Below are positions 1 to 6,186 of a stretch of 8,218 nucleotides of DNA, one piece after another. Numbering within the stretch: position 1 is the first letter of the stretch; every line of letters begins with the position of its first letter. Source of the stretch: Actinomycetota bacterium (lineage in GTDB: Bacteria; Actinomycetota; Thermoleophilia; Gaiellales; Gaiellaceae); the NCBI GenBank assembly GCA_016870235.1, contig VGCB01000094.1:1-8218 (forward strand), in the 5' to 3' direction. A program made the position numbers and the translations under genes. The notes under the pieces were generated by a model. It made no database searches. It was not told where the DNA came from and was given only the letters and a program-made list of their open reading frames with translations.

Positions 1-293
1 CGGCGCTCCAGCTGCCGCTGCCGGCGGAGCTCCGTCGAGGCCTCGGTCTCCTCGTACAGCGTCGCCGCGACGGCGGCCGAGCCGCGCTTGTCCCCGAGGC
101 CGCGCACGATCACCGTCCACGGCATCTCGCCGACCCGGAGATCGATCGTGTCGCCCACGCCCACGTCCTTCGAGGGCTTGGCGCGCGCACCGTTGATCTC
201 GACCCGTCCGGCGGCGACCGCCTCCGACGCGGCGCTTCGCGTCTTGAAGAAGCGCGCCGCCCAGAGCCACTTGTCGATCCGCACGCGCTCCAC
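1..293 (-). CDS. S4-domain RNA-binding protein, Hsp15/HslR-like (partial, C-terminus beyond window)
   Basis: Reading the minus strand from a GTG (complement of 291-293) gives 97 residues that run off the left edge. Residues 4-16 (RIDKWLWAARFFK) followed by TR and a GGRVEING segment at about 28-35 are the signature of the S4 RNA-binding fold as found in Hsp15. In E. coli, Hsp15 binds 50S subunits that carry stalled nascent chains and helps recycle them. The later RGLGDKRGSAAVAATLYEE stretch is the usual Hsp15-type continuation, and the visible end is rich in Arg and Gln. No clear Shine-Dalgarno lies before the GTG, so the start rests on alignment to the family, where the protein begins just before the RIDKWLW motif. 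It diverges from the phosphatase gene with only 53 bp between them. The family call is secure; the exact cellular role in this organism is inferred. Confidence 0.9.
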   Translation of the reverse strand, partial: MERVRIDKWLWAARFFKTRSAASEAVAAGRVEINGARAKPSKDVGVGDTIDLRVGEMPWTVIVRGLGDKRGSAAVAATLYEETEASTELRRQRQLER

Positions 294-346
294 GGAGTGA
301 TTCTGGCAGCGCCGTCCGCTCGACGCCGCGGGCAGAATCCCCCGGC

Positions 347-862
347 GTGTTGCGCAAGCGCCCCGAACCGCCGATCCCGAACGCGTACTGGGTGACCCAG
401 CGGCTCGCGGCCGGAGAGCACCCGGGCGCGCGCGACCCCGACGAGGCGCGCGCCCGGCTCGAGCGCTTCGAGGCCGCGCGCATCCGCGTGTTCGTCGACC
501 TCACGCACACCTCCGACGGGCTCGAGCCGTACGACGGCCACCTCGCCCCGGGACGTCGCCGGCTGCGGCATCCGATCGTCGACATGTCCGTGCCCACCGA
601 GGCGGAGATGGTCGCGACCCTCGACGCGATCGACGCTGCGCTCGCGGACCGAAAGCGCGTGTACGTCCACTGCTGGGGTGGGATCGGCCGCACGGGGACG
701 GTCGTCGGCTGCTGGCTCGTCCGGCACGGCTCCTCCCCCGAGCGGGCGATCGCGACCATCCGCAAGCGGAGGAGGTCGATCCCGGCGTTCGGGCCGCACC
801 CCGACTCGCCCCAGACCGCGCGCCAGCACGAGCTCGTTCGGGCCTGGCGCCGCGGCCGCTGA
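347..862 (+). CDS. Dual-specificity/tyrosine-type protein phosphatase
   Basis: This 171-residue protein carries the cysteine-phosphatase loop HCWGGIGRTG at 108-117. Cys109 is the nucleophile and Arg115 the phosphate-binding arginine (C-x5-R). Asp79, in IVDMSVP, lies 30 residues upstream and is well placed as the general acid. The C-terminal segment HPDSPQTARQHELVRAW is typical of small bacterial DSP-like phosphatases, where a similar SP(E/Q)T..Q....V..W ending is common. No signal peptide or membrane segment is seen, so it should be a cytoplasmic phosphatase of phosphotyrosine, phosphoserine or phosphothreonine, or possibly of another phosphorylated substrate; the sequence does not say which. 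The start is a GTG without a clear ribosome-binding site, so translation could be leaderless. It diverges from the S4 gene, and a perfect hairpin follows its stop by about 20 bp. Confidence 0.88.
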   Translation: MLRKRPEPPIPNAYWVTQRLAAGEHPGARDPDEARARLERFEAARIRVFVDLTHTSDGLEPYDGHLAPGRRRLRHPIVDMSVPTEAEMVATLDAIDAALADRKRVYVHCWGGIGRTGTVVGCWLVRHGSSPERAIATIRKRRRSIPAFGPHPDSPQTARQHELVRAWRRGR

Positions 863-882
863 CGCCGTGGGACCACGCCGAA

Positions 883-908
883 GGCCGGGCGACGACGGTC
901 GCCCGGCC
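883..908. terminator. GC hairpin downstream of the phosphatase gene, terminator-like
   Basis: An 11-bp perfect stem (883-893 with 898-908, starting ggccgggcgac) closes a 4-nt loop, 20 bp after the phosphatase stop. No T-run follows on either strand, so it is not a canonical intrinsic terminator. GC-rich actinobacteria often use such U-less hairpins or Rho. The stem is seen directly; the function is inferred. Confidence 0.45.
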
Positions 909-933
909 CGGGACGGCGGACGTGCGGGCTCAG

Positions 934-1165
934 CTCAGCCTGGATCCACCGATGGGCGTGATCGCGGGTCGCCTGCCAGGGTCGTCAGGACGTGCGCGGG
1001 ACAGGTCGGGAAGGCTTCTGCCTTGTCGATCCTGTCCCGCGCGCGGAGCGCACCGCCTGGGTGCAACCCCTCCATGCCTTTCGGAGGGGTTGCACCCAGG
1101 CGGGAAGCGGCCTGGCGGGCCTGGCAGGATGCACCGCCCGCGCCAATCGGTGGATCAAGGCTCAG
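934..1165. repeat. Nested inverted repeats forming a possible branched RNA/DNA structure
   Basis: Four sets of arms nest in this convergent intergenic region. The outer arms 934-958 and 1141-1165 match at 22 of 25 positions and share the core gatccaccgat. The second arms 972-989 and 1111-1128 match at 15 of 18, and two of the three mismatches become G-U pairs if the plus strand is transcribed. Inside are two hairpins: 994-1015 with 1020-1042 (12 bp perfect, a small internal loop, then 5 bp), and 1053-1073 with 1083-1103 (21 bp perfect). The layout is one long interrupted stem ending in two hairpins. The right outer arm covers the stop codon of the minus-strand secreted-protein gene. It could be a structured RNA, a bidirectional terminator or a palindromic dispersed element; no coding potential was recognised. 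Confidence 0.7.
1053..1103. repeat. Perfect 21-bp inverted repeat (hairpin)
   Basis: Arms 1053-1073 and 1083-1103 are exact reverse complements over 21 bp around the 9-nt loop atgcctttc. The arm contains gggtgcaacccc, which is itself nearly palindromic. No T-tract follows on either strand, so a simple intrinsic terminator is unlikely. It is the strongest single stem in the window and forms one of the two inner hairpins of the larger nested structure. Confidence 0.85.
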
Positions 1166-1905
1166 GCCTGCTCGCTCTGCTTCTGCTCCTCCGAGCGGGG
1201 CTCGCGCTCGGCCACGCGCTTGGCGGGCGCGGCGAGGACGGTGCCGAGGTCGGCACCGCGGTCGGCGCGGACGCGGACGACGACGCGGTCGCCGGGAGCG
1301 AGCGACGTGATGTCCACGACCGTCGGGATCCGGTTCTGCCAGCGCAGGAAGACGGTCTCGGCGTCCGTCGTGAAGGTCTGCGTCGCCGACTGGCCGACGA
1401 GGAGGCGGAGCGCCCGCGGGTTGCCGCCGGAGACCTGGACGCTGAGCGCGCTCCCGCCGGCCTGCACGACCGTGCCGCGGAAGAGGTAGAGCGGCTTGTC
1501 CGGCGCCTGCCAGGTCGGGCCGTGGTCTCCCACGATCCGCGCGGGCGACTGGACGACCTGGGCGAGGGGAGTGGAGCGCGGGGTGCGCACGTTGATCGCG
1601 AGCCAGTCGCCGGCCGCGAGATCCGTGATCCGGACGACCGTCGGGATGCCGTTCGACCACCGCAGGAACGTCGTGTCGGCCGCGGTCTGGAACGTCTGCA
1701 CCTGGCTCTGGCCCAGCATCGCCCGGAGCGCGTGGTGGTTGCCGCGCTGCACCGAGATGGTGAGCGCCGTTCCGTTCGCCGGGCTCTGGAGCTGGCCGAC
1801 GAACCGGTAGAGGACCTTGTCGTCGGGGCCGGCGAGGGCCGCGCCGGCGGCGACGAGGGAGACGAGAGCTGCTGCGAGCCCGAGTGCGATCCTTCTGCGA
1901 AGCAC
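1162..1905 (-). CDS. Secreted protein with two tandem repeats of an unrecognised domain
   Basis: The protein has 247 residues. Residues 1-25 are a clear signal peptide: a LRRR positive start, a hydrophobic core at about 6-20, and AALA before GPDD. Two copies of one domain follow, at about 32-126 and 139-232. Both contain LY.F.G near the start, then a GN..ALR..(L/V)GQS..QTF.T segment, then (T/V)FLRW.N.IPTVV.IT.LA.GD, and end with a PA(R/K).V motif. The tail (232-247) is charged and rich in Glu, Gln and Lys. There are no cysteines or catalytic-looking residues; the repeats look like small beta domains, perhaps for binding. The GTG start is fixed by a strong AGGAGG six bases upstream and by the signal peptide. 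I do not recognise a named family; a DUF5666-like or OB-like fold is possible but not shown. The gene converges with the phosphatase gene across the inverted-repeat region. Confidence 0.85.
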   Translation of the reverse strand: MLRRRIALGLAAALVSLVAAGAALAGPDDKVLYRFVGQLQSPANGTALTISVQRGNHHALRAMLGQSQVQTFQTAADTTFLRWSNGIPTVVRITDLAAGDWLAINVRTPRSTPLAQVVQSPARIVGDHGPTWQAPDKPLYLFRGTVVQAGGSALSVQVSGGNPRALRLLVGQSATQTFTTDAETVFLRWQNRIPTVVDITSLAPGDRVVVRVRADRGADLGTVLAAPAKRVAEREPRSEEQKQSEQA

Positions 1906-2154
1906 GACGTACCTCCTGCCTGTTCGGATGGGGACAGGCCTGACCGTAGGAGGGCGCTGTGCGCGCGCCTTCAGCGCTGCGTAAGCCGCACGTAAAGCGG
2001 CGCGGCGCTCGTAGCAGACGCCGCCGGTCACCAGGTAGACAGGGCGGCCTGGACGTTCTGCGCCCGCGATCTGGACGAACGGGCGGTTCCCCTTTCGGTC
2101 GTGCCGGCGTACCATCGCCCGTATGACATGCGGCACGTCGCGGTCGGCGGGCGA
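1906..2154. other. Divergent intergenic region with probable promoters
   Basis: About 250 bp separate the secreted-protein gene (minus) from the zinc-ribbon gene (plus). Apart from the ribosome-binding site at 1912-1917 I see no coding match I trust. A weak plus-strand promoter-like stretch lies near 2082-2115 (cccctttcgg, then taccat). The minus frame stays open through the region, but this is common in GC-rich DNA. Confidence 0.4.
1912..1917 (-). promoter_or_regulatory. Strong Shine-Dalgarno for the secreted repeat protein
   Basis: The complement of 1912-1917 reads AGGAGG, six bases before the GTG at 1905. The same reading frame stays open far upstream, so this site decides the start, together with the signal peptide that begins there. 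Confidence 0.8.
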
Positions 2155-2364
2155 ATGAGCGGCGAGCACGCTCTTCGGCCCGTCGACGATGCGTCCGGCT
2201 CGGGCCGAACGGCACACGGCCCGAGCCCGGAGCAGCGCCGCGTCGTCGAATGTCTGCAATGCGGCGCCCGCAGGCACGTCGGTCGCCGGGAAGGCGAGTG
2301 CGGGACCTGCGGCTACCTGGGCTGGAAGCCCGCCTCGCGGCTCCTGACGCTCGTTCTCGCCTGA
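2155..2364 (+). CDS. Small zinc-ribbon protein
   Basis: From the ATG at 2155 this encodes 69 residues. Residues 33-52 hold two cysteine pairs (C33-x2-C36 and C49-x2-C52, spaced by 12 residues), followed by GYLGW. This is the pattern of short one-ribbon actinobacterial proteins that probably bind one zinc ion. Residues 1-28 look disordered, and the C-terminal SRLLTLVLA is hydrophobic but short. Upstream in-frame starts at 2101 (GTG) and 2128 (ATG) would give 87 or 78 residues; none has a good ribosome-binding site, and 2155 is chosen because the extra residues look non-conserved. The function is unknown: a nucleic-acid or protein-binding role is usual for such ribbons but not shown here. Confidence 0.65.
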   Translation: MSGEHALRPVDDASGSGRTAHGPSPEQRRVVECLQCGARRHVGRREGECGTCGYLGWKPASRLLTLVLA

Positions 2365-2447
2365 CGGGACCGGACGCGGAGGTCCCCACGCCCGTGCTCC
2401 GCGGACGCACGGATGCCATGCTCGTGCCGGCGATCGACACTGGTCCC

Positions 2448-3227
2448 ATGACGAGTCACGGGCTCGAGGCGCCGATCGCGCACCGCCGGCCCGGCGGCGT
2501 GCCGCCCGCGGCCGTCCGGGCTCTCGCGCGCGAGTCGGTCGTCGTCGCGGCAGCGATGATCGCGTACTTCGCGGTGCGGAACCTGACCGAGGGAAGCACC
2601 GTGGACGCTGCACGCAACGCCGGCCGCCTCGCCGACCTCGAGCGCTGGCTCGGGATCGCGTGGGAGCATGCGCTCCAGTCGGTCGTCGTCGGCTCCGACC
2701 TCCTGACGACACTCGCGAACTGGGTCTACATCTGGGGGCACTGGCCGGTGATCCTCGTGTCGGCCGTCGTCCTCTTTCTCGTGCGCAGGACGGAGTACTA
2801 CGCCCTCAGGAACGCGATCGTCCTCTCCGGCCTGATCGGCTTCGCCTTCTTCGCGCTCTTCCCGGTCGCGCCGCCGCGTCTCGTCGATCCGGCGCTGATC
2901 GACACGGTGACGGAGCACTCGGAGGCCTACCGCACCCTCCAGCCGCCCGGGCTCACGAACCAGTACGCCGCCTTCCCGAGCCTGCACGTCGGCTGGAACC
3001 TGCTCGTCGGGCTCGCGCTCTTCCGTGCGTTCACGCATACCGCCGTGCGGGTGTTCGCCCTCGCGACGCCGGTGCTGATGGCGTTCGCCGTCGTCACGAC
3101 CGCGAACCATTGGCTCGTCGACGTGCCGGCCGGGATCGCCGTCGTGCTCGTCGCCAGGCGATTGACCGAGACGGGACGCGGCGCGCAGGCCGCTACCCTC
3201 GTCTCGGATGGGTGGCGTCGAGGCTGA
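2448..3227 (+). CDS. PAP2-family membrane phosphatase (inositolphosphotransferase-like subgroup)
   Basis: The 259-residue protein has about six hydrophobic segments, at roughly 30-44, 97-112, 122-140, 182-194, 201-217 and 224-236. It carries the later PAP2 motifs: FPSLH at 176-180 with His180, and ANHWLVD at 219-225 with His221 and Asp225. In the family these histidines and the aspartate form the phosphotransfer site. The loop APPRLVDP (141-148) and the FPSLHVGWN context resemble the subgroup annotated as PAP2_3 or Aur1-like, which acts on lipid phosphates or transfers phospho-head groups. The substrate cannot be read from the sequence. The first of two in-frame ATGs (2418) would add ten residues; neither has a strong ribosome-binding site. 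Its stop lies next to the start of the following GDPD-like gene, which suggests one transcript for lipid or envelope metabolism. Confidence 0.85.
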   Translation: MTSHGLEAPIAHRRPGGVPPAAVRALARESVVVAAAMIAYFAVRNLTEGSTVDAARNAGRLADLERWLGIAWEHALQSVVVGSDLLTTLANWVYIWGHWPVILVSAVVLFLVRRTEYYALRNAIVLSGLIGFAFFALFPVAPPRLVDPALIDTVTEHSEAYRTLQPPGLTNQYAAFPSLHVGWNLLVGLALFRAFTHTAVRVFALATPVLMAFAVVTTANHWLVDVPAGIAVVLVARRLTETGRGAQAATLVSDGWRRG

Positions 3228-3228
3228 G

Positions 3229-3937
3229 ATGCGCATCAGCCTCGAGGAGGGGGGAGTCGACGCTGCCGGCGCTGCGCGGGCACCGGTGGTGCAGGAGCCC
3301 TTCGTCGTCGCGCATCGGGCCGGGAACGGGCTGCCGCCCGTCGTGCGGGCGGGCGTGGTCGTCGAGGCGGACGTCCGGCTCCATCACGATCGCGCCGAAA
3401 TCCGGCACTTGAAGACCGGGTGGCCGCTGCCGATCCTCTGGGACAGTGATCGTGTCGTACCCGCCTGGGGCCCGAGGCTCGACCTCGGCACGCTCCTCCG
3501 CCGCTCGAGCCCGGAGGTCGAGCTGATGCTCGATCTCAAGGGGCCCCTGGCGCCGCCTCGCCGCGCTCGTCCGGCGCGAGGTCGCGCCGTACCTCGGCAC
3601 ACGAGCTCTCACCGTCTGCGCGCGCTGGTGGTGGCTCCTCGACGCCTTCGCCGATCTGCCCGTACGGACGGTGCACTCGGTCGGCAGCGCGGGCCAGCTC
3701 CGGCTGCTCGAGCGCTACGCCGGGGGGAGGAAGCTGGAGGCGATCGCGGTCCCCGAGCGGATCGTCGATGCGCCCACGATGGCGAGGCTCGCCGCCCTGG
3801 CCGGCGACGTGCTCGCATGGCCGGTCGACGACCCCGACCGGGCGCGCGCGCTGCTCGCGCTCGGCGTCCGCGGGCTGATCAGCGACCGCCCCGATCGGAT
3901 CCTGCCGTGTCTCGCGACCTCCGGGGCGCCGGCGTGA
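3229..3937 (+). pseudogene. Glycerophosphodiester phosphodiesterase-like gene, interrupted by a one-base frameshift
   Basis: The first part (ATG 3229 to about 3540) reads as a GDPD N-terminus: VVAHRAGN with His29-Arg30, VEADVRL with Glu46 and Asp48, then RHLKT and LMLDLKG. From 3542 the sequence continues sensibly only one frame over: GPWRRLAALVRREVAPYLG, then VHSVGSAGQ, and finally WPVDDP and GVRGLISDRPDRI, the usual C-terminal strand of the TIM barrel. One extra base in the G/C run at 3541-3548 explains this. The canonical HD pair after the EADV motif is replaced by RHLK, seen in some divergent members. The family cleaves glycerophosphodiesters to glycerol 3-phosphate and an alcohol. An alternative start at 3208 would overlap the PAP2 gene. 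The gene ends in GTGA overlapping the flippase start, which supports the second frame. Pseudogene, sequencing error and programmed frameshift are all open. Confidence 0.75.
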
Positions 3938-5025
3938 GGCCGTTCCACGCGGCAGGAGAGGCCTTCGGAGCGGCGGTCGACCGGATCGCGACGCTCGACG
4001 CGCGGTTCCTCCTGCCGGCCCTCGCCCTCCAGCTCGGGACGCTCGTGCTCAAGTCGGTCGCGTGGCGGAACGTGCTCGCGGCGGCGCATCCCTCGACGCA
4101 CGTGCCCCTGTTTCGCATCGGGTGCGCCTACGTGGCCGGAGCGGCCCTGAACGCGTTCACGCCGGCGCGCGGCGGCGACGCCGTCAAGGTGGTGCTCGCC
4201 CGCGCGCAGATCGAGCGGTCGACGCTCGCATCGGTGACCGGCTCGCTGGCCGCCGTCTCCGCGCTCGACGGAGCGATCGGGCTCGCGCTCGTCGTCGGCC
4301 TGTGGGCCGGAGGCGTCGTCCCGGCCGTGCCGGCGCCGTCGCTGCCGCACGGGACGGTCGTGCTCGTCCTCGCTGCCGCAGTCGCGGTCTCCCTGGTCGT
4401 CTTCGGGCTGCGCTTCCGCGCCGTCGCGCTGCGGCTGGTTCGAGGCCTCGCGCAGGGGTTCGCCGTGTTCCGGTCGCCGGGTCGGTACGCCGCGACCGTC
4501 CTGCCGTTCCAGCTGGCAGGCTGGGCGTGTCGCATCGGCGTCGTCCTGCTCGTGCTCGCGGCGTTCCGCATCCCGGCCGGGCTCGACACCGCTGCGCTGA
4601 TCGTGACGCTCAGCGGCGTCTCGACCGCGGTCCCGATCCCCGGTGGCGGCGGCGCGCAGCAGGTGCTCGCAGCGTTTGCGCTGCAGGGCGTGACGACGGT
4701 CGCAGGGGCGGTCTCGTTCTCCCTCGGCCTCCAGATGGGGGTGACCGCGGTCAACACGACGATCGGGATCGTCGGCGCTATGCTCCTCTTCGGCACGCTG
4801 CGTCCGGACGTCGCCATTCAGGCAGCAGGCGGGCCGCACGCCGCTCGAAAGGCGGGTGAAGCCGCGGTTGCCGGGGACGGTGGAGCGTGGGCCCGTCGGC
4901 TCGCCGCCGTTCTTGTAACCAGGCTACGGTTCGGTACCGACTCCGGGGCAGAGCTCGACCATACTGCTCGGGGACAACGTCTGCGGGGGTTCATTGAGGA
5001 AGCGCGTCTGTGTCATAAGCCATAG
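3934..5025 (+). CDS. LPG-synthase-type transmembrane flippase-like protein
   Basis: This encodes 363 residues if read to its stop. Residues 20-290 hold about seven or eight hydrophobic helices and two family landmarks: FTPARGGDAVKVVLA near 75-90, and the later AVPIPGGGGAQQ loop near 231-242. Both match the lysylphosphatidylglycerol synthase transmembrane family (UPF0104-like), whose members move lipids or lipid-linked precursors across the membrane; there is no catalytic synthetase domain. The GTG start overlaps the GDPD stop as GTGA, a classic translational coupling arrangement. The last 70 or so residues (from about 291) have no hydrophobic segment and look like read-through of an intergenic region; the stop lies 32 bp inside the next gene. 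Either the tail is real or a small indel removed an earlier stop. The lipid substrate is unknown. Confidence 0.8.
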   Translation: MRPFHAAGEAFGAAVDRIATLDARFLLPALALQLGTLVLKSVAWRNVLAAAHPSTHVPLFRIGCAYVAGAALNAFTPARGGDAVKVVLARAQIERSTLASVTGSLAAVSALDGAIGLALVVGLWAGGVVPAVPAPSLPHGTVVLVLAAAVAVSLVVFGLRFRAVALRLVRGLAQGFAVFRSPGRYAATVLPFQLAGWACRIGVVLLVLAAFRIPAGLDTAALIVTLSGVSTAVPIPGGGGAQQVLAAFALQGVTTVAGAVSFSLGLQMGVTAVNTTIGIVGAMLLFGTLRPDVAIQAAGGPHAARKAGEAAVAGDGGAWARRLAAVLVTRLRFGTDSGAELDHTARGQRLRGFIEEARLCHKP

Positions 5026-5848
5026 GAACTACCCGGGTGACCCACGGCTTTCGAATCAGGTCCTGGCCCTCCAGAACGACGGCTGGGAGATCGACTTCGT
5101 CGGGATTCGGCCGCCAGGGAAGCCGTCATTCAGCATCGAGGAGGGGGTGCGCTGCCACCGGCTGCCGTCGATGCAGAAGACGCGCGGCAGCAAGGTCCGC
5201 TACGTCCTCGAGTACGCCTCGTTCATCGTCACGGCCATGGTCTTCATGGTCTACCTCCACGTGCGCCGGCGGTACAGCCTCGTCTTCGTCACGAACCTCC
5301 CCGACCCGCTCGTCTTCGCAGCTGCGTTCCCGAAGCTGATGGGCGCCCGCGTGCTGTTCGACCTGCGGGAGGTGACGCCCGAGATGCTCGAGGACCGCTT
5401 CCGCTACGGGCGCGGCAGCCCGCTGATGCGGTTCGCGGTCTGGCTCGAGCAGGGGTCGCTCCGGTTCGTCGACCAGGCGCTCTCGACCAACAACCACATG
5501 CGACAGGTGGTGCTCGACCGCGGCACGCCGCCGGAGAAGGTCGGGATCATGCTCAACCTCGGCGCCGTCCCGATCTGGCAGGCCGGGCCGCAGCTTCCCG
5601 ACCCGACGGACGACCGACCGCCGTTCCGGCTCGTCATGCACGGGTCGATCCTGCGCCGGTACGGGCTCGAGCACCTCTTCGACGCGATCAAGGTCGTCGC
5701 CGAGACCGTGCCCGAGCTCGAGCTCGAGCTCGAGATCATCGGCTCGGGCGAGATCGTGCCGGAGCTGGAGCAGCGCGTGCGCGACCTCGGGCTCGAGCAC
5801 GTGATCACGTTCCCGGGCTTCATGTCGTTCACCGAGCTGATCCCGCGT
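4994..5848 (+). pseudogene. GT4-family glycosyltransferase, truncated at its C-terminal domain
   Basis: A TTG start preceded by a GGGGG stretch begins a typical GT4 N-terminal domain: VCVISHRNYPGDPRL at 5-19, FVTNLPDP at 98-105, LFDLREVTPEM at 121-131. The second domain begins with LVMHGSILRRYGLEHLFD (213-230) and reaches ITFPGFMSFTELIP (271-284). The expected donor-sugar part (an E-x7-E-like region and the last helices) is missing: after about 5845 the frame runs on to 6103 through DNA that encodes glutamine synthetase on the other strand. The family moves a sugar from a nucleotide donor, often in exopolysaccharide or glycolipid assembly. Without its donor-binding half it should be inactive. 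The start overlaps the flippase end by 32 bp. The truncation may be real or an assembly join. Confidence 0.85.
5714..5734. repeat. Short tandem repeat (gagctc)3 within the glycosyltransferase
   Basis: Three and a half copies of the self-complementary hexamer gagctc encode the ELELELE run at residues 241-247. It is a possible slippage site but keeps the frame when whole units change. Confidence 0.7.
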
Positions 5849-6002
5849 GGCGGGCACGCCCTTGCCCATGATCCGGCCGGTGACGGAGGCGAACTGGTAG
5901 TAGACGTACGTGATCCCTCGGCGTCGATCCGCTTCCGGACGTCCTTGATCCGGGCATTCACGGCCCCTGGCTGTCGACAAAGCGCTCGAGATCGGTTGCC
6001 AC
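5849..6002 (-). pseudogene. Glutamine synthetase N-terminal fragment, truncated and frameshifted
   Basis: The minus strand from GTG at 6002 reads VATDLERFVDSQGP, then (one base short) VNARIKDVRKRIDAEG, then (another base short) ITYVYYQFASVTGRIMGKGV followed by PA. I recognise the last segment as the N-terminal region of a divergent actinobacterial glutamine synthetase (the YYQF.S.TGR.MGKGVPA pattern); the assignment is from memory of the family, not a search. Glutamine synthetase makes glutamine from glutamate, ammonia and ATP. The fragment has about 52 residues and stops at 5849, where the glycosyltransferase starts on the opposite strand. The two missing bases lie in G/C runs near 5963-5967 and 5915-5917. 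A good ribosome-binding site precedes the GTG, and the gene diverges from the membrane-protein/Amt genes, a sensible nitrogen-assimilation layout. The catalytic body is absent from the window. Confidence 0.7.
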
Positions 6003-6007
6003 CGTGC

Positions 6008-6013
6008 CTCCCT
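6008..6013 (-). promoter_or_regulatory. Shine-Dalgarno for the glutamine synthetase fragment
   Basis: The complement of 6008-6013 reads GGGAGG, five bases before the GTG at 6002. It shows that the gene's natural 5' end is intact even though its body is missing, and fixes the start over the internal GTG at 5961. Confidence 0.65.
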
Positions 6014-6052
6014 TGGGACGCCGCCGTACTGTTTTCGGTCGTCTGGCGCCGT

Positions 6053-6083
6053 CACACCCATTGCGCTCCTGGCAACGGGTGTG
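6053..6083. repeat. Hairpin between glutamine synthetase and the membrane-protein operon
   Basis: Arms cacaccc (6053-6059) and gggtgtg (6077-6083) pair fully. After one A/C mismatch the inner arms ttgc (6061-6064) and gcaa (6072-6075) pair too, closing a 7-nt loop. It sits in the 184-bp divergent region and may be an operator or leader hairpin for either direction. A second, 8-bp inverted pair (ccgtactg 6024-6031, cagtacgg 6167-6174) flanks it. Confidence 0.55.
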
Positions 6084-6186
6084 GGATGCCGCACGAGACG
6101 TAGATGGTCTCTTACGTCCGACCGCCGCGCTTCTCAGGAACGCCGGGCCGGTTGCGGCACCGGGGTCAGTACGGAAGGATAGGCGC

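Noticed and set aside
535..839. Long overlapping open frames on both strands across the phosphatase gene
   Set aside because: The phosphatase frame alone carries a full catalytic motif and sensible composition; the others are rich in Arg, Gly, Pro and Ser, as expected of GC-rich shadow frames.
1906..2712. Long upstream in-frame extension of the secreted-protein gene on the minus strand
   Set aside because: The signal peptide and a strong Shine-Dalgarno place the start at 1905; the extension runs antisense through the zinc-ribbon and PAP2 genes and has no domain sense.
5126..6094. Long minus-strand open frame opposite the glycosyltransferase
   Set aside because: Only the part above 5849 resembles a protein (glutamine synthetase); the rest is rich in Arg, Glu and His, typical of the antisense of a GC-rich gene.
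5850..6103. C-terminal extension of the glycosyltransferase frame to its stop
   Set aside because: It lacks GT4 C-terminal motifs and is the reverse strand of recognisable glutamine synthetase sequence, so it is read-through, not native protein.
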